Source of the DNA: Acidilobaceae archaeon
Lineage (GTDB): Archaea > Thermoproteota > Thermoprotei_A > Sulfolobales > Acidilobaceae
Direction of reading: 5' to 3'
Assembly (NCBI GenBank): GCA_027013765.1
Contig: JALWGG010000054.1
Coordinates: forward strand, 1 to 5,169
Length of the DNA stretch: 5,169 nucleotides
The position numbers and the translations under genes were made by a program. The notes under the pieces are model-generated. The model was not told the origin of the DNA, ran no database searches, and saw only the letters and a list, made by a program, of their open reading frames with translations. Shown piece by piece: positions 1-5,169 of the stretch (positions are counted from its first letter, which is position 1; every line of letters begins with the position of its first letter).

Positions 1-496
1 TGATAGGGCTGTGAGGAGCCCTCCCTACATAGGAGCCCAGGAGGTGATGCCCGTCCAGGCTATGGGGCACACCATGGCTCCAGGCGCTGTGATGGAGGTG
101 GCCTGGCTACTAGACATTGACAGGCTGGCAGGCTGTCTTGGGGTTGATGGCGAATGGCTTGGCGATGCCCTTGAACTTGCCGCATGGTCTATATATAGGA
201 TTGGTAGCCGCGAGGGGCTGGCTAGCATAATCGATGCCAAGGCCGTTAAACAGCCTGTGACTGGAGAGGGAGTATTCGAGTCTATACTATACCAGAGGGC
301 GGACTGTGTAACCCCAATATCTGGTGGCATTGTGGAGGTCACGCTAAACGATACGCACTATACCGAAGCATTATACTATGTCCCGGACCAGGGAGGGGCT
401 GGAGCAATCGCGCCAAGCGGGCCAGCCAGGTTCACCACACATCAATCCTGCAGATACGCTACTGCAGATGGGGTGGGGCTAGCATTCAGGGGGTGA
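1..496 (+). CDS. cas5a: Cas5a, type I-A Cascade subunit (5' truncated by window edge)
   Basis: Cas5 binds the 5' handle of the crRNA and caps the Cas7 filament of the type I-A surveillance complex. The reading frame is open to the left edge (first full codon at base 2), so the GTG at 11 is probably internal and only the C-terminal 164 residues are visible; family members are about 230-280 residues. Counting from the first visible codon, the diagnostic stretch is S-I-Y-R-I-G-S-R-E-G at residues 63-72, matching the 'RiGSKEs' signature I know from archaeal Cas5a, preceded by an MAPG segment (25-28) and a hydrophobic strand (VAWLLDID, 33-40). The N-terminal ferredoxin-like core with its glycine/proline motif is missing because of the window boundary, not because the gene is broken. 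The stop codon overlaps the next start (GTGA at 493-496). Position immediately before a cas8a-like gene and cas3' supports the call. Alternative: another RAMP-type subunit, less likely. Confidence 0.85.
   Translation, partial: DRAVRSPPYIGAQEVMPVQAMGHTMAPGAVMEVAWLLDIDRLAGCLGVDGEWLGDALELAAWSIYRIGSREGLASIIDAKAVKQPVTGEGVFESILYQRADCVTPISGGIVEVTLNDTHYTEALYYVPDQGGAGAIAPSGPARFTTHQSCRYATADGVGLAFRG
489..496 (+). promoter_or_regulatory. Shine-Dalgarno-like sequence favouring GTG 502 for cas8a
   Basis: GGGGGTGA differs by one base from GGAGGTGA, the complement of the archaeal 16S rRNA 3' end. It ends 5 bases before GTG 502, which is normal spacing, while it overlaps GTG 493 and could not serve that start. 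This argues that the translated cas8a product begins at 502 (401 residues), separated from the cas5a stop by 5 bases. The assignment is inference from spacing only. Confidence 0.5.
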
Positions 497-1707
497 CGCG
501 TGTGGAGGCTACGATCAAGTTATTACCCTCAGCATACATGGGGAGGAGGATGCAGTATGCACTACTCTCACTATCACCCCTAGCAGGTGATATGGATAGG
601 CTATCATACACGCTACTAAGCGGGGAAGCTAGGCTAAGCCAAGTCGAGTTCTCAACATTAATATACCAGGCACTAGGATTCATAACCAACTCGCTAAGGG
701 CAACACAGAGGGGCTGCAGAGGGCCTACGCTCGCAGATATAGATTGTTGTAGTATAAGTGGAGGGCCAACCCTATATACTTCAGGCGCCAATGACAGGAG
801 GATCCTGGAGAATGCCGGGCTCGTGGACTGCTATATAGTTAGGGAGGCTAGGAGGGGGAAGTCAGGCCCCGTCATAGGGTGGACTCACGCAGCGATAAGC
901 TACGCATTCAAAGTCCTCCAGGGAGGAGTCGAAGATGGAGAGCGCAGGTATGACCTTCCCATGCTTGCCAAAGCCTCCCTATTTAGCAGGAGTAGGGGGT
1001 ACACTGGCACCTGGGAGACGAGGAATTACAAGGCAACACTGCACGAGCTAGGGACGGCGCTCCTAGGAGGAGCGATAGCCTACCTAGGGAGGCAACGCCT
1101 ATCCGAGGGCGGGGATAGGGGGAGTAGTATAGAGTTCTATCTCCTCCCAGATAGGCCGTCAAACGAGTACAAGGCCCTAGCATCGCTAGCCTCTATAGGG
1201 AGCCTCGGTGGAAACCTTGCGGCCAGGGCTGCCAGGCTTGCCAGGGCGGGCGTTAGCCTGGAGGCTGCCATATCGCTTGCATTCGCTGTGATGGCCAGGA
1301 TGTATAGCAACAAGTTATCCGGCCTCAACCCGGCTTCGGTTGCTGGCTCTGCCAGGATATACATGGTGAGCACCGGCCAGAGGCCAATGATACGGGGGGG
1401 TATACCAATTTCCCCAGTACTATACGCTACGTATACTGGGCAAACTCTTAAGAGGCTATACAATATAGCAGCTGGTCCAGACAGCAGTCTCAAGGATGCT
1501 GCTGTAAACTGTGTCAACAAGCTCTTCCTGCAGGCGCAAGCAGGCCCCCATGGAGACTATATTGTGGACTGTGCCAGGAGCCTGGAAGGAGCACTGACAG
1601 CACAGAAGGGTAGGAGCCCTCCCGACCTAGTGGATGAAGCCATAAGGCTGCTTGAGAGCCTGCACCAGGAGTACTCTAGGATAGCGCGGGGTGAATGGAT
1701 CGCCTAG
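493..1707 (+). CDS. cas8a2: Cas8a-like large subunit of type I-A Cascade (Csa4 family, divergent)
   Basis: Cas8a is the large subunit that recognises the PAM and helps open target DNA. The call rests mainly on context, between cas5a and cas3' in a type I-A operon, and on size: 404 residues from GTG 493, against roughly 300-400 for Csa4. The sequence has no catalytic motif, signal peptide or membrane segment. The N-terminal half is mixed strand/helix; residues 180-200 (KATLHELGTALLGGAIAYLG) form a helix followed by a strand ending YLLPD (216-220); residues 225-275 are alanine-rich helices. The last ~85 residues (318-402) look all-helical. Cysteines at 75, 85, 86, 113, 340 and 360 do not form CxxC pairs, so I see no zinc ribbon. 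Start: GTG 493 overlaps the cas5a stop; GTG 502 is a good alternative because GGGGGTGA (489-496) sits 5 bases before it. I did not recognise it by a firm motif; a novel large subunit remains possible. Confidence 0.65.
   Translation: MTRVEATIKLLPSAYMGRRMQYALLSLSPLAGDMDRLSYTLLSGEARLSQVEFSTLIYQALGFITNSLRATQRGCRGPTLADIDCCSISGGPTLYTSGANDRRILENAGLVDCYIVREARRGKSGPVIGWTHAAISYAFKVLQGGVEDGERRYDLPMLAKASLFSRSRGYTGTWETRNYKATLHELGTALLGGAIAYLGRQRLSEGGDRGSSIEFYLLPDRPSNEYKALASLASIGSLGGNLAARAARLARAGVSLEAAISLAFAVMARMYSNKLSGLNPASVAGSARIYMVSTGQRPMIRGGIPISPVLYATYTGQTLKRLYNIAAGPDSSLKDAAVNCVNKLFLQAQAGPHGDYIVDCARSLEGALTAQKGRSPPDLVDEAIRLLESLHQEYSRIARGEWIA
1413..1440 (+). repeat. Inverted repeat / bulged hairpin inside cas8a
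   Basis: CCCAGTA (1413-1419) pairs perfectly with TACTGGG (1434-1440). Inside it, TACG (1423-1426) pairs with CGTA (1430-1433), leaving a three-base bulge (1420-1422) and a three-base loop (1427-1429). This gives 11 base pairs in 28 bases. It lies wholly within codons of cas8a (encoding around S-P-V-L-Y-A-T-Y-T-G) and has no T-run after it, so it is not a terminator. The structure is seen directly; any role is unknown. Confidence 0.6.
1678..1681 (+). promoter_or_regulatory. Shine-Dalgarno-like AGGA for cas3' start at GTG 1691
   Basis: AGGA lies 9 bases before GTG 1691, inside the 3' end of cas8a. A competing choice is ATG 1721, in frame, with GAGG at 1711-1714 six bases upstream. The longer form retains residues P-R-P-L-M, which sit where superfamily 2 helicases carry a Q-motif-like segment about 20 residues before Walker A, so I prefer 1691 without excluding 1721. 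Confidence 0.4.
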
Positions 1708-3409
1708 GCCGAGGCCCCTGATGGTTAAGTCTTTCGAGGAGGCTAGGACAGGTAATATACCCATAGTGGTGGGTCCGACAGGGTATGGAAAGACGATGGC
1801 CAGCCCCTGGCTATATTCAATGGCCCGTAGCCACGGGCTGGCTTCAGGCCTGATCCATGTAGCCCCGCTTAGAAGCCTTGTAACAAAGATATACAGGGAC
1901 GTATTTAAGCCCCTACACCCGGGCTCAGGCTACCAGGCCCACATAGACTTGGGGGAGGGTAGGAGTAGCTACTTCTTGAAGGACCTGGTTGTGACTACCA
2001 TAGACAGCTTCCTATGGAACCTGTATAGGATCCCCGTCACCGAGCTCATAGCTATAGAGAGGGGAGTCAGCATGGGACACTATTATCCAGTATACACGAG
2101 CATCTATACCAGCCTAACTGTATTCGACGAGACCCACGTATACCTGGGGGAGGGGTCGGATCCCGGTAGAGCGGCTTTCACGGCGTCCCTCATACACCTG
2201 GCGATGCTCGAATCACCAGTAATAGTTGAGACTGCTACAATGCATCCGGGGCTAATCAATAGTGTAGTGAGCATGCTTGAGGCTCAGGGTCGAAGGGCTA
2301 GTATACTGGCCGTTAAGTGTCATGCAGATCGCCTCAGGGAGGTGCCTGGCCTTGGAGGCAGGGTTAAGGGTGTAGAGGATGATGAGTGGATTAGGGGCTA
2401 TAGGCTGGGGTGGAGGACCTCCATAGTAGACGGCTGGGATAGTGTTCTAGAAGACATAGTCCAGGACTCCAGGAGGGGCCCGGTCCTTGTAGTGGCTAAC
2501 ACCGTAAGTGCGGCGGTCAACTTATACAGGGCTTTGAGGAGTAGGATCGGTGATGCCGTGCTAGTTCACGGTAGGCTTGCCTCACTCGACAGGGCAGAGG
2601 CTGAGGAGCGTATCGGGGCTATGAGGCGTGGAGTCATAGTATCCACACAGGTAATCGAGGTCGGGGTAGATGTCAATGCAGTGGCCGTCTACACCGAGGC
2701 GGCCCCGATAGAGAATCTCGTGCAAAGGGCTGGCAGGGCATGCAGGAGAGGGGGTATACTGGATGAGTGCAGGAGGGTTGGGGGTAAGATGGTGATAGTG
2801 GACACGGGTGACACGGGCCCGTATAAACGACGGAATATAGACTATGCAATAGACGCTATAAGGAGGCACAACCCCATAGACTGGCGCCTTCCCTGCACTG
2901 AGGGCGATGAGACACCATATACAAGCCTCATAGAGGAGTCCAGGGATGATGCAGTATACGGCCTAGCACCTTTCATTAGCCTATATGAATACTATCTCCA
3001 AGGCGACGGGAGGCCAACGGCAATGCTAGACCTACTCGGAGATATGGGCATGTGTAGCATATACAGGGATACCACCATGTACCCTATACAAACTATGGGG
3101 GGCGAGGTCCTAGCTGATATGAACTGGCTAAGCCGTAACTGGGATAAGGTCCTTGAAACCGATGGAGACGTCAAGATAATAATCACAACTCAGGACGGAA
3201 GCGTCGAGGCTAGAATAGATGAGGACTTGTGGAGGGAGATAGTCAAGCCAGGAAGGAGGTGCAGGCAGAGCCATGCCAGGCTCTACTCCGCCATCTCCAG
3301 GGCAGCCAGGGAACTGGGTGTGAGGGGTGTATTCAACTGGTCACTCAAGGCCAGGCAAGGCGCGTATCAAAGAGGAATAGGGTTCAGTGTAGATGCAGAA
3401 GGGGGCTGA
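1691..3409 (+). CDS. cas3': Cas3' CRISPR helicase (DExH, superfamily 2), stand-alone
   Basis: ATP-dependent helicase that unwinds target DNA once Cascade has formed an R-loop; in type I-A it is separate from the HD nuclease. Counting from GTG 1691 (572 residues), all core motifs are readable: Walker A GPTGYGKT at 28-35, motif Ia APLRSL at 58-63, motif Ib-like VTTIDSF at 101-107, the Walker B box D-E-T-H at 146-149, motif III T-A-T at 181-183, motif IV strand VLVVANTV at 265-272, HGRL at 293-296, motif V VSTQVIEVGVDV at 317-328, and motif VI QRAGRACR at 345-352. About 220 residues follow as the Cas3-type C-terminal extension. No HD domain is fused at either end. The gene overlaps cas8a by 17 bases and is followed after 5 bases by cas3'', suggesting coupled translation and a stoichiometric pair. 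The reading frame is intact and the helicase looks active. Start 1721 would give a 562-residue form. Confidence 0.93.
   Translation: MNGSPRPRPLMVKSFEEARTGNIPIVVGPTGYGKTMASPWLYSMARSHGLASGLIHVAPLRSLVTKIYRDVFKPLHPGSGYQAHIDLGEGRSSYFLKDLVVTTIDSFLWNLYRIPVTELIAIERGVSMGHYYPVYTSIYTSLTVFDETHVYLGEGSDPGRAAFTASLIHLAMLESPVIVETATMHPGLINSVVSMLEAQGRRASILAVKCHADRLREVPGLGGRVKGVEDDEWIRGYRLGWRTSIVDGWDSVLEDIVQDSRRGPVLVVANTVSAAVNLYRALRSRIGDAVLVHGRLASLDRAEAEERIGAMRRGVIVSTQVIEVGVDVNAVAVYTEAAPIENLVQRAGRACRRGGILDECRRVGGKMVIVDTGDTGPYKRRNIDYAIDAIRRHNPIDWRLPCTEGDETPYTSLIEESRDDAVYGLAPFISLYEYYLQGDGRPTAMLDLLGDMGMCSIYRDTTMYPIQTMGGEVLADMNWLSRNWDKVLETDGDVKIIITTQDGSVEARIDEDLWREIVKPGRRCRQSHARLYSAISRAARELGVRGVFNWSLKARQGAYQRGIGFSVDAEGG
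3401..3409 (+). promoter_or_regulatory. G-rich Shine-Dalgarno-like site for cas3'' start at GTG 3415
   Basis: GGGGGCTGA resembles GGAGGTGA with imperfections, lies just upstream of GTG 3415 and contains the cas3' stop codon (TGA 3407-3409). Its position supports GTG 3415 over the far-upstream in-frame ATG 3229, which would bury 181 bases of coding in cas3', and over GTG 3457, which has GGAG only two or three bases away. Confidence 0.4.
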
Positions 3410-3414
3410 GAGTC

Positions 3415-4329
3415 GTGGAGCAGCTGTGTGCATATGCAGAAGCCACAGATGGAGAGGTGAGGTGCCTGAGCCTAGAGAGTCACCTGGTGAGGACTGCATA
3501 CCTAGCCTATAAACTATTTGGAGAAAGGGTTATGGTAGGTAGTGGGCCGCTAGGATATCTGAATAGGGCTATAAGGACCCCTGGGCAGCGGGCTAGCGTC
3601 ATGATACTCACGCTAGCCGCACTACTCCATGATATAGGGAAGGCATCAGCGGCATACACACTCCCTGCAGGGTCAGGATATGCCAGCTACCCATTGCACG
3701 AGCATGTGTCGGCCCACCTAGTTGACCTACAAGCCCTAGATGCATATGGTAGTGGAGGCGGGGACTGTGCCTTAAGCCTCCACCTTACAGCAGCTGTCAT
3801 AGCAAGGCACCACTCTGCAATGTATTGCAGGCACCCTGACGACCTGGACCGTGGAGAGTGTAGGTGGAGTAGGAGTAGGCTTAGAGAAGCGGTATCAGGG
3901 GCAACCCGGGATAGGATAGCGATGGCCCTGCCGGGTGGACTTAAGGGGTTGTTGGAGGAGCTCGGCATGGTGAGGGGTGGAGACCAACGTAGGATAGGAG
4001 ACACGATACAATTAACACAGTCCAGATGGATTATAAACTATATGGGCCGCCATATGCCACAACCCGGGGGAGCAAGGCCGGGCAACTGGCTACTCCCCTC
4101 CATACAGGTCCTAACAGGAGCATTGATCGTGAGCGATATACTAGTAGCCTGGAGAGAGCGCTGCAGCAGCGGAGAATGCAAGGAGCCAGACAAGGCTTAT
4201 GCCAGAAGCTGGATATCAGAGCTAGAGGCACGCCAGCTACTAGAGAAGACAGTTAGGGAGCCACTGGAGGAGTTAATCGAGCCTGTAAGGGGCGTGTTGG
4301 AGGAGTGGAGGGAGGCGTGCAGTGGCTAG
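3415..4329 (+). CDS. cas3'': Cas3'' HD-domain nuclease, stand-alone
   Basis: Metal-dependent HD nuclease that cuts target DNA in type I-A interference, acting with Cas3'. Numbered from GTG 3415 (304 residues), the metal-ligand pattern of Cas3'' proteins is visible: H23 in LESHL, H72-D73 in LLHDIGKA, H95 and H97 in LHEHVSAHL, H132-H133 in ARHHSA, and D241 in IVSDILVA. The set appears complete, so the enzyme is probably active. The protein is somewhat longer than the ~230-270 residues I expect for the family; the extra length lies between the HH pair and the SD motif (about 136-235) and includes a charged Arg-rich helix (150-167). The start was chosen because the first residues (LCAYAE then SLESHL) resemble the usual Cas3'' N-terminus and because it begins 5 bases after the cas3' stop. 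It overlaps cas6 by 8 bases. No fusion to the helicase. Confidence 0.92.
   Translation: MEQLCAYAEATDGEVRCLSLESHLVRTAYLAYKLFGERVMVGSGPLGYLNRAIRTPGQRASVMILTLAALLHDIGKASAAYTLPAGSGYASYPLHEHVSAHLVDLQALDAYGSGGGDCALSLHLTAAVIARHHSAMYCRHPDDLDRGECRWSRSRLREAVSGATRDRIAMALPGGLKGLLEELGMVRGGDQRRIGDTIQLTQSRWIINYMGRHMPQPGGARPGNWLLPSIQVLTGALIVSDILVAWRERCSSGECKEPDKAYARSWISELEARQLLEKTVREPLEELIEPVRGVLEEWREACSG
4310..4315 (+). promoter_or_regulatory. Shine-Dalgarno sequence deciding the cas6 start at GTG 4322
   Basis: GGGAGG, within a purine-rich run at the 3' end of cas3'', contains the GGAGG core and ends 6 bases before GTG 4322. An in-frame stop at 4286 and the absence of any other ATG/GTG/TTG in this frame between them leave GTG 4322 as the only upstream start, so the site and the start support each other. 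Confidence 0.65.
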
Positions 4330-5169
4330 ACTACTATCTAAGACCTTATCAGGCCCAGGATACCTTGCAAAATTCATCTTCAGGATCGAGCCGATCGGGG
4401 GAGACGTGATCCTCCCCCCCTTCACTGGGAGGACTACTAAGGCTATCGCATCCAAGATGGAGTGCCTAGGCACTATATGGAAGCTATACCAGAGTAGGAC
4501 CAAGTTTAAGCCAGTAACCTTCAAGGTATTGAAGGATAGCCTTGGCAGGCCCGTCTATAAGAGGGGTGACGGTGGGAAGCCCCTAATACTGGGGAGGTCT
4601 AGACCCCTATACATGGAGGTAGCCGCATACAGCCTAAAACCCCTCCTACCCACCTGCAACCAAGGCGAGGTCGACATAGGATATGGTAGGATCCTAGTGA
4701 GCCCCATAGAAGCTAGCCTAATAAGGCTCGACGCGCTTGGCACCGAAAACTATGATACAGTAACGATCAGGATCATGACACCAATGACGATCTCAAGCAA
4801 GATAATGATGCCCCCCGTGCCAATAGACTCCAGGATCGGGAAACACCTCTACAGGGCCCAAGAGATGTACAGGCTCCTCCCAACCCCCGGCTACCTCCTA
4901 GCACAAGCACTAAGACAATGGCTCGGCATAGTCAACGATATACGCGAAGACACGATCCTACACTACTACCTGGGCAGGATCGCCGACATACTAATAGCAG
5001 AGACCGACTACAAGCTCAAGCCAGAAACAGCACTATACGGGAAAGACGAAAATGACAGAGAGCTCAAGATAAGGGGAGTCACAGGATACATAAGACTAGC
5101 AGTACTAGACCAAGGAATAAAATGGGCAGCCAGCAGGCTCCTAGGCCTAGCAGAGTACCTAGGCCTAGG
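4322..5169 (+). CDS. cas6: Cas6 crRNA-processing endoribonuclease (3' truncated by window edge)
   Basis: Cas6 cleaves the CRISPR transcript within each repeat to yield crRNAs for Cascade. The frame is open from GTG 4322 to the right edge: 282 visible residues with no stop. Features I associate with the PF10040-type archaeal Cas6: an N-terminal first ferredoxin-like fold with ILPPFTGRTTKA (30-41), an RPLYMEVAAYSL strand (94-105), the domain-opening strand TVTIRIMTPMTIS (146-158; 'TP' motif at 153-154), a helical stretch at 170-225, and R-G-V-T-G-Y-I-R-L (251-259) leading into the C-terminal helix AASRLLGLAEYLGL (269-282). That helix normally runs straight into the glycine-rich GxGxxRxxGFG loop, which should lie in the next few codons beyond the window. 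No histidine occurs before H175, so the usual N-terminal catalytic His is absent. It overlaps cas3'' by 8 bases. Alternative: another RAMP protein, but the motif order favours Cas6. Confidence 0.85.
   Translation, partial: MARLLSKTLSGPGYLAKFIFRIEPIGGDVILPPFTGRTTKAIASKMECLGTIWKLYQSRTKFKPVTFKVLKDSLGRPVYKRGDGGKPLILGRSRPLYMEVAAYSLKPLLPTCNQGEVDIGYGRILVSPIEASLIRLDALGTENYDTVTIRIMTPMTISSKIMMPPVPIDSRIGKHLYRAQEMYRLLPTPGYLLAQALRQWLGIVNDIREDTILHYYLGRIADILIAETDYKLKPETALYGKDENDRELKIRGVTGYIRLAVLDQGIKWAASRLLGLAEYLGL
5141..5168 (+). repeat. Two copies of the perfect palindrome CTAGGCCTAG, 18 bases apart
   Basis: CTAGGCCTAG occurs at 5141-5150 and 5159-5168. Each copy is its own reverse complement. The 18-base period is in frame and both copies help encode the L-G-L residues of the cas6 C-terminal helix (LLGLAEYLGL). 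The repeat is seen directly; protein-level repetition plus CTA/GGC codon preference may fully explain it. Confidence 0.6.

Noticed and set aside
11..13. GTG at 11 as the start of cas5a
   Set aside because: The frame is open to the left edge and a 161-residue protein is much shorter than Cas5a, lacking its whole N-terminal fold. The start is almost surely outside the window.
189..198. TATA-box-like string (TATATATAGG) in cas5a
   Set aside because: It sits within the RIGSRE signature region, has no clear BRE or downstream gene start, and TAT/ATA codons are common in this genome.
1394..1400. Run of seven G (and a seven-C run at 4414-4420) as frameshift or phase-variable tracts
   Set aside because: Both frames continue normally through the runs, with recognisable protein on both sides at least in cas6; they look like ordinary Arg-Gly-Gly and Pro-Pro codons.
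2804..2820. Tandem GACACGGG repeat in cas3'
   Set aside because: It encodes the D-T-G-D-T-G residues and is only two units long; no sign of a wider repeat.
3229..3414. Upstream extension of the cas3'' frame to ATG 3229
   Set aside because: It would overlap 181 bases of intact cas3' coding, and its translation is a low-complexity Arg/Gln/Cys-rich shadow without family resemblance. GTG 3415 fits the Cas3'' N-terminus.
4026..4256. A 76-codon + strand open frame inside cas3''
   Set aside because: It lies wholly within cas3'' in another frame, with an Arg/Thr-rich composition typical of a shadow frame and no recognisable domain.
25..4743. Several minus-strand open frames of 60-130 codons
   Set aside because: All lie opposite well-supported + strand cas genes and have Ser/Pro/Leu-rich compositions typical of antisense shadows; none shows a domain.
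1..5169. CRISPR array or leader
   Set aside because: No regularly spaced direct repeats of 24-37 bases were seen on either strand; the window is nearly all coding.

Overview
This window is an interior piece of one rightward operon: the interference module of a type I-A (Apern-type) CRISPR-Cas system. Both ends cut through genes. The source is very probably a hyperthermophilic crenarchaeon. Reasons: the subtype itself, split Cas3 helicase and nuclease genes, GTG starts throughout, heavy use of ATA (Ile), AGG (Arg) and CTA (Leu) codons, and almost no intergenic DNA. Desulfurococcales-like (Pyrodictiaceae/Aeropyrum-like) is my best guess from codon style, but the sequence alone does not prove it.

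Layout, all on the + strand: (1) 1-496, the C-terminal ~164 residues of Cas5a, whose start lies left of the window; (2) 493-1707, a 404-residue protein in the Cas8a (Csa4-like) position, the likely Cascade large subunit; (3) 1691-3409, the Cas3' DExH helicase with a complete set of superfamily 2 motifs; (4) 3415-4329, the Cas3'' HD nuclease with its metal-binding His/Asp set visible; (5) 4322-5169, Cas6, the crRNA-processing endonuclease, cut off at the right edge just before its glycine-rich loop. Junctions are overlaps of 4, 17 and 8 bases or a 5-base gap, so no internal promoter or terminator is expected and translation is probably coupled.

Functionally, Cas6 cuts the CRISPR transcript into crRNAs. 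Cas5a and Cas8a, together with Cas7 and probably Csa5 (expected upstream, not in the window), form the surveillance complex. Cas3' and Cas3'' unwind and degrade the target. No CRISPR array, cas1/cas2/cas4, tRNA, rRNA or mobile element is present.

I do not see a wholly new system. The points most worth a second look are the absence of an N-terminal histidine in Cas6 (atypical active site), the divergent Cas8a with a possible small-subunit-like helical tail, a strong hairpin inside cas8a, and a reversal of GC skew in the second half of cas6.
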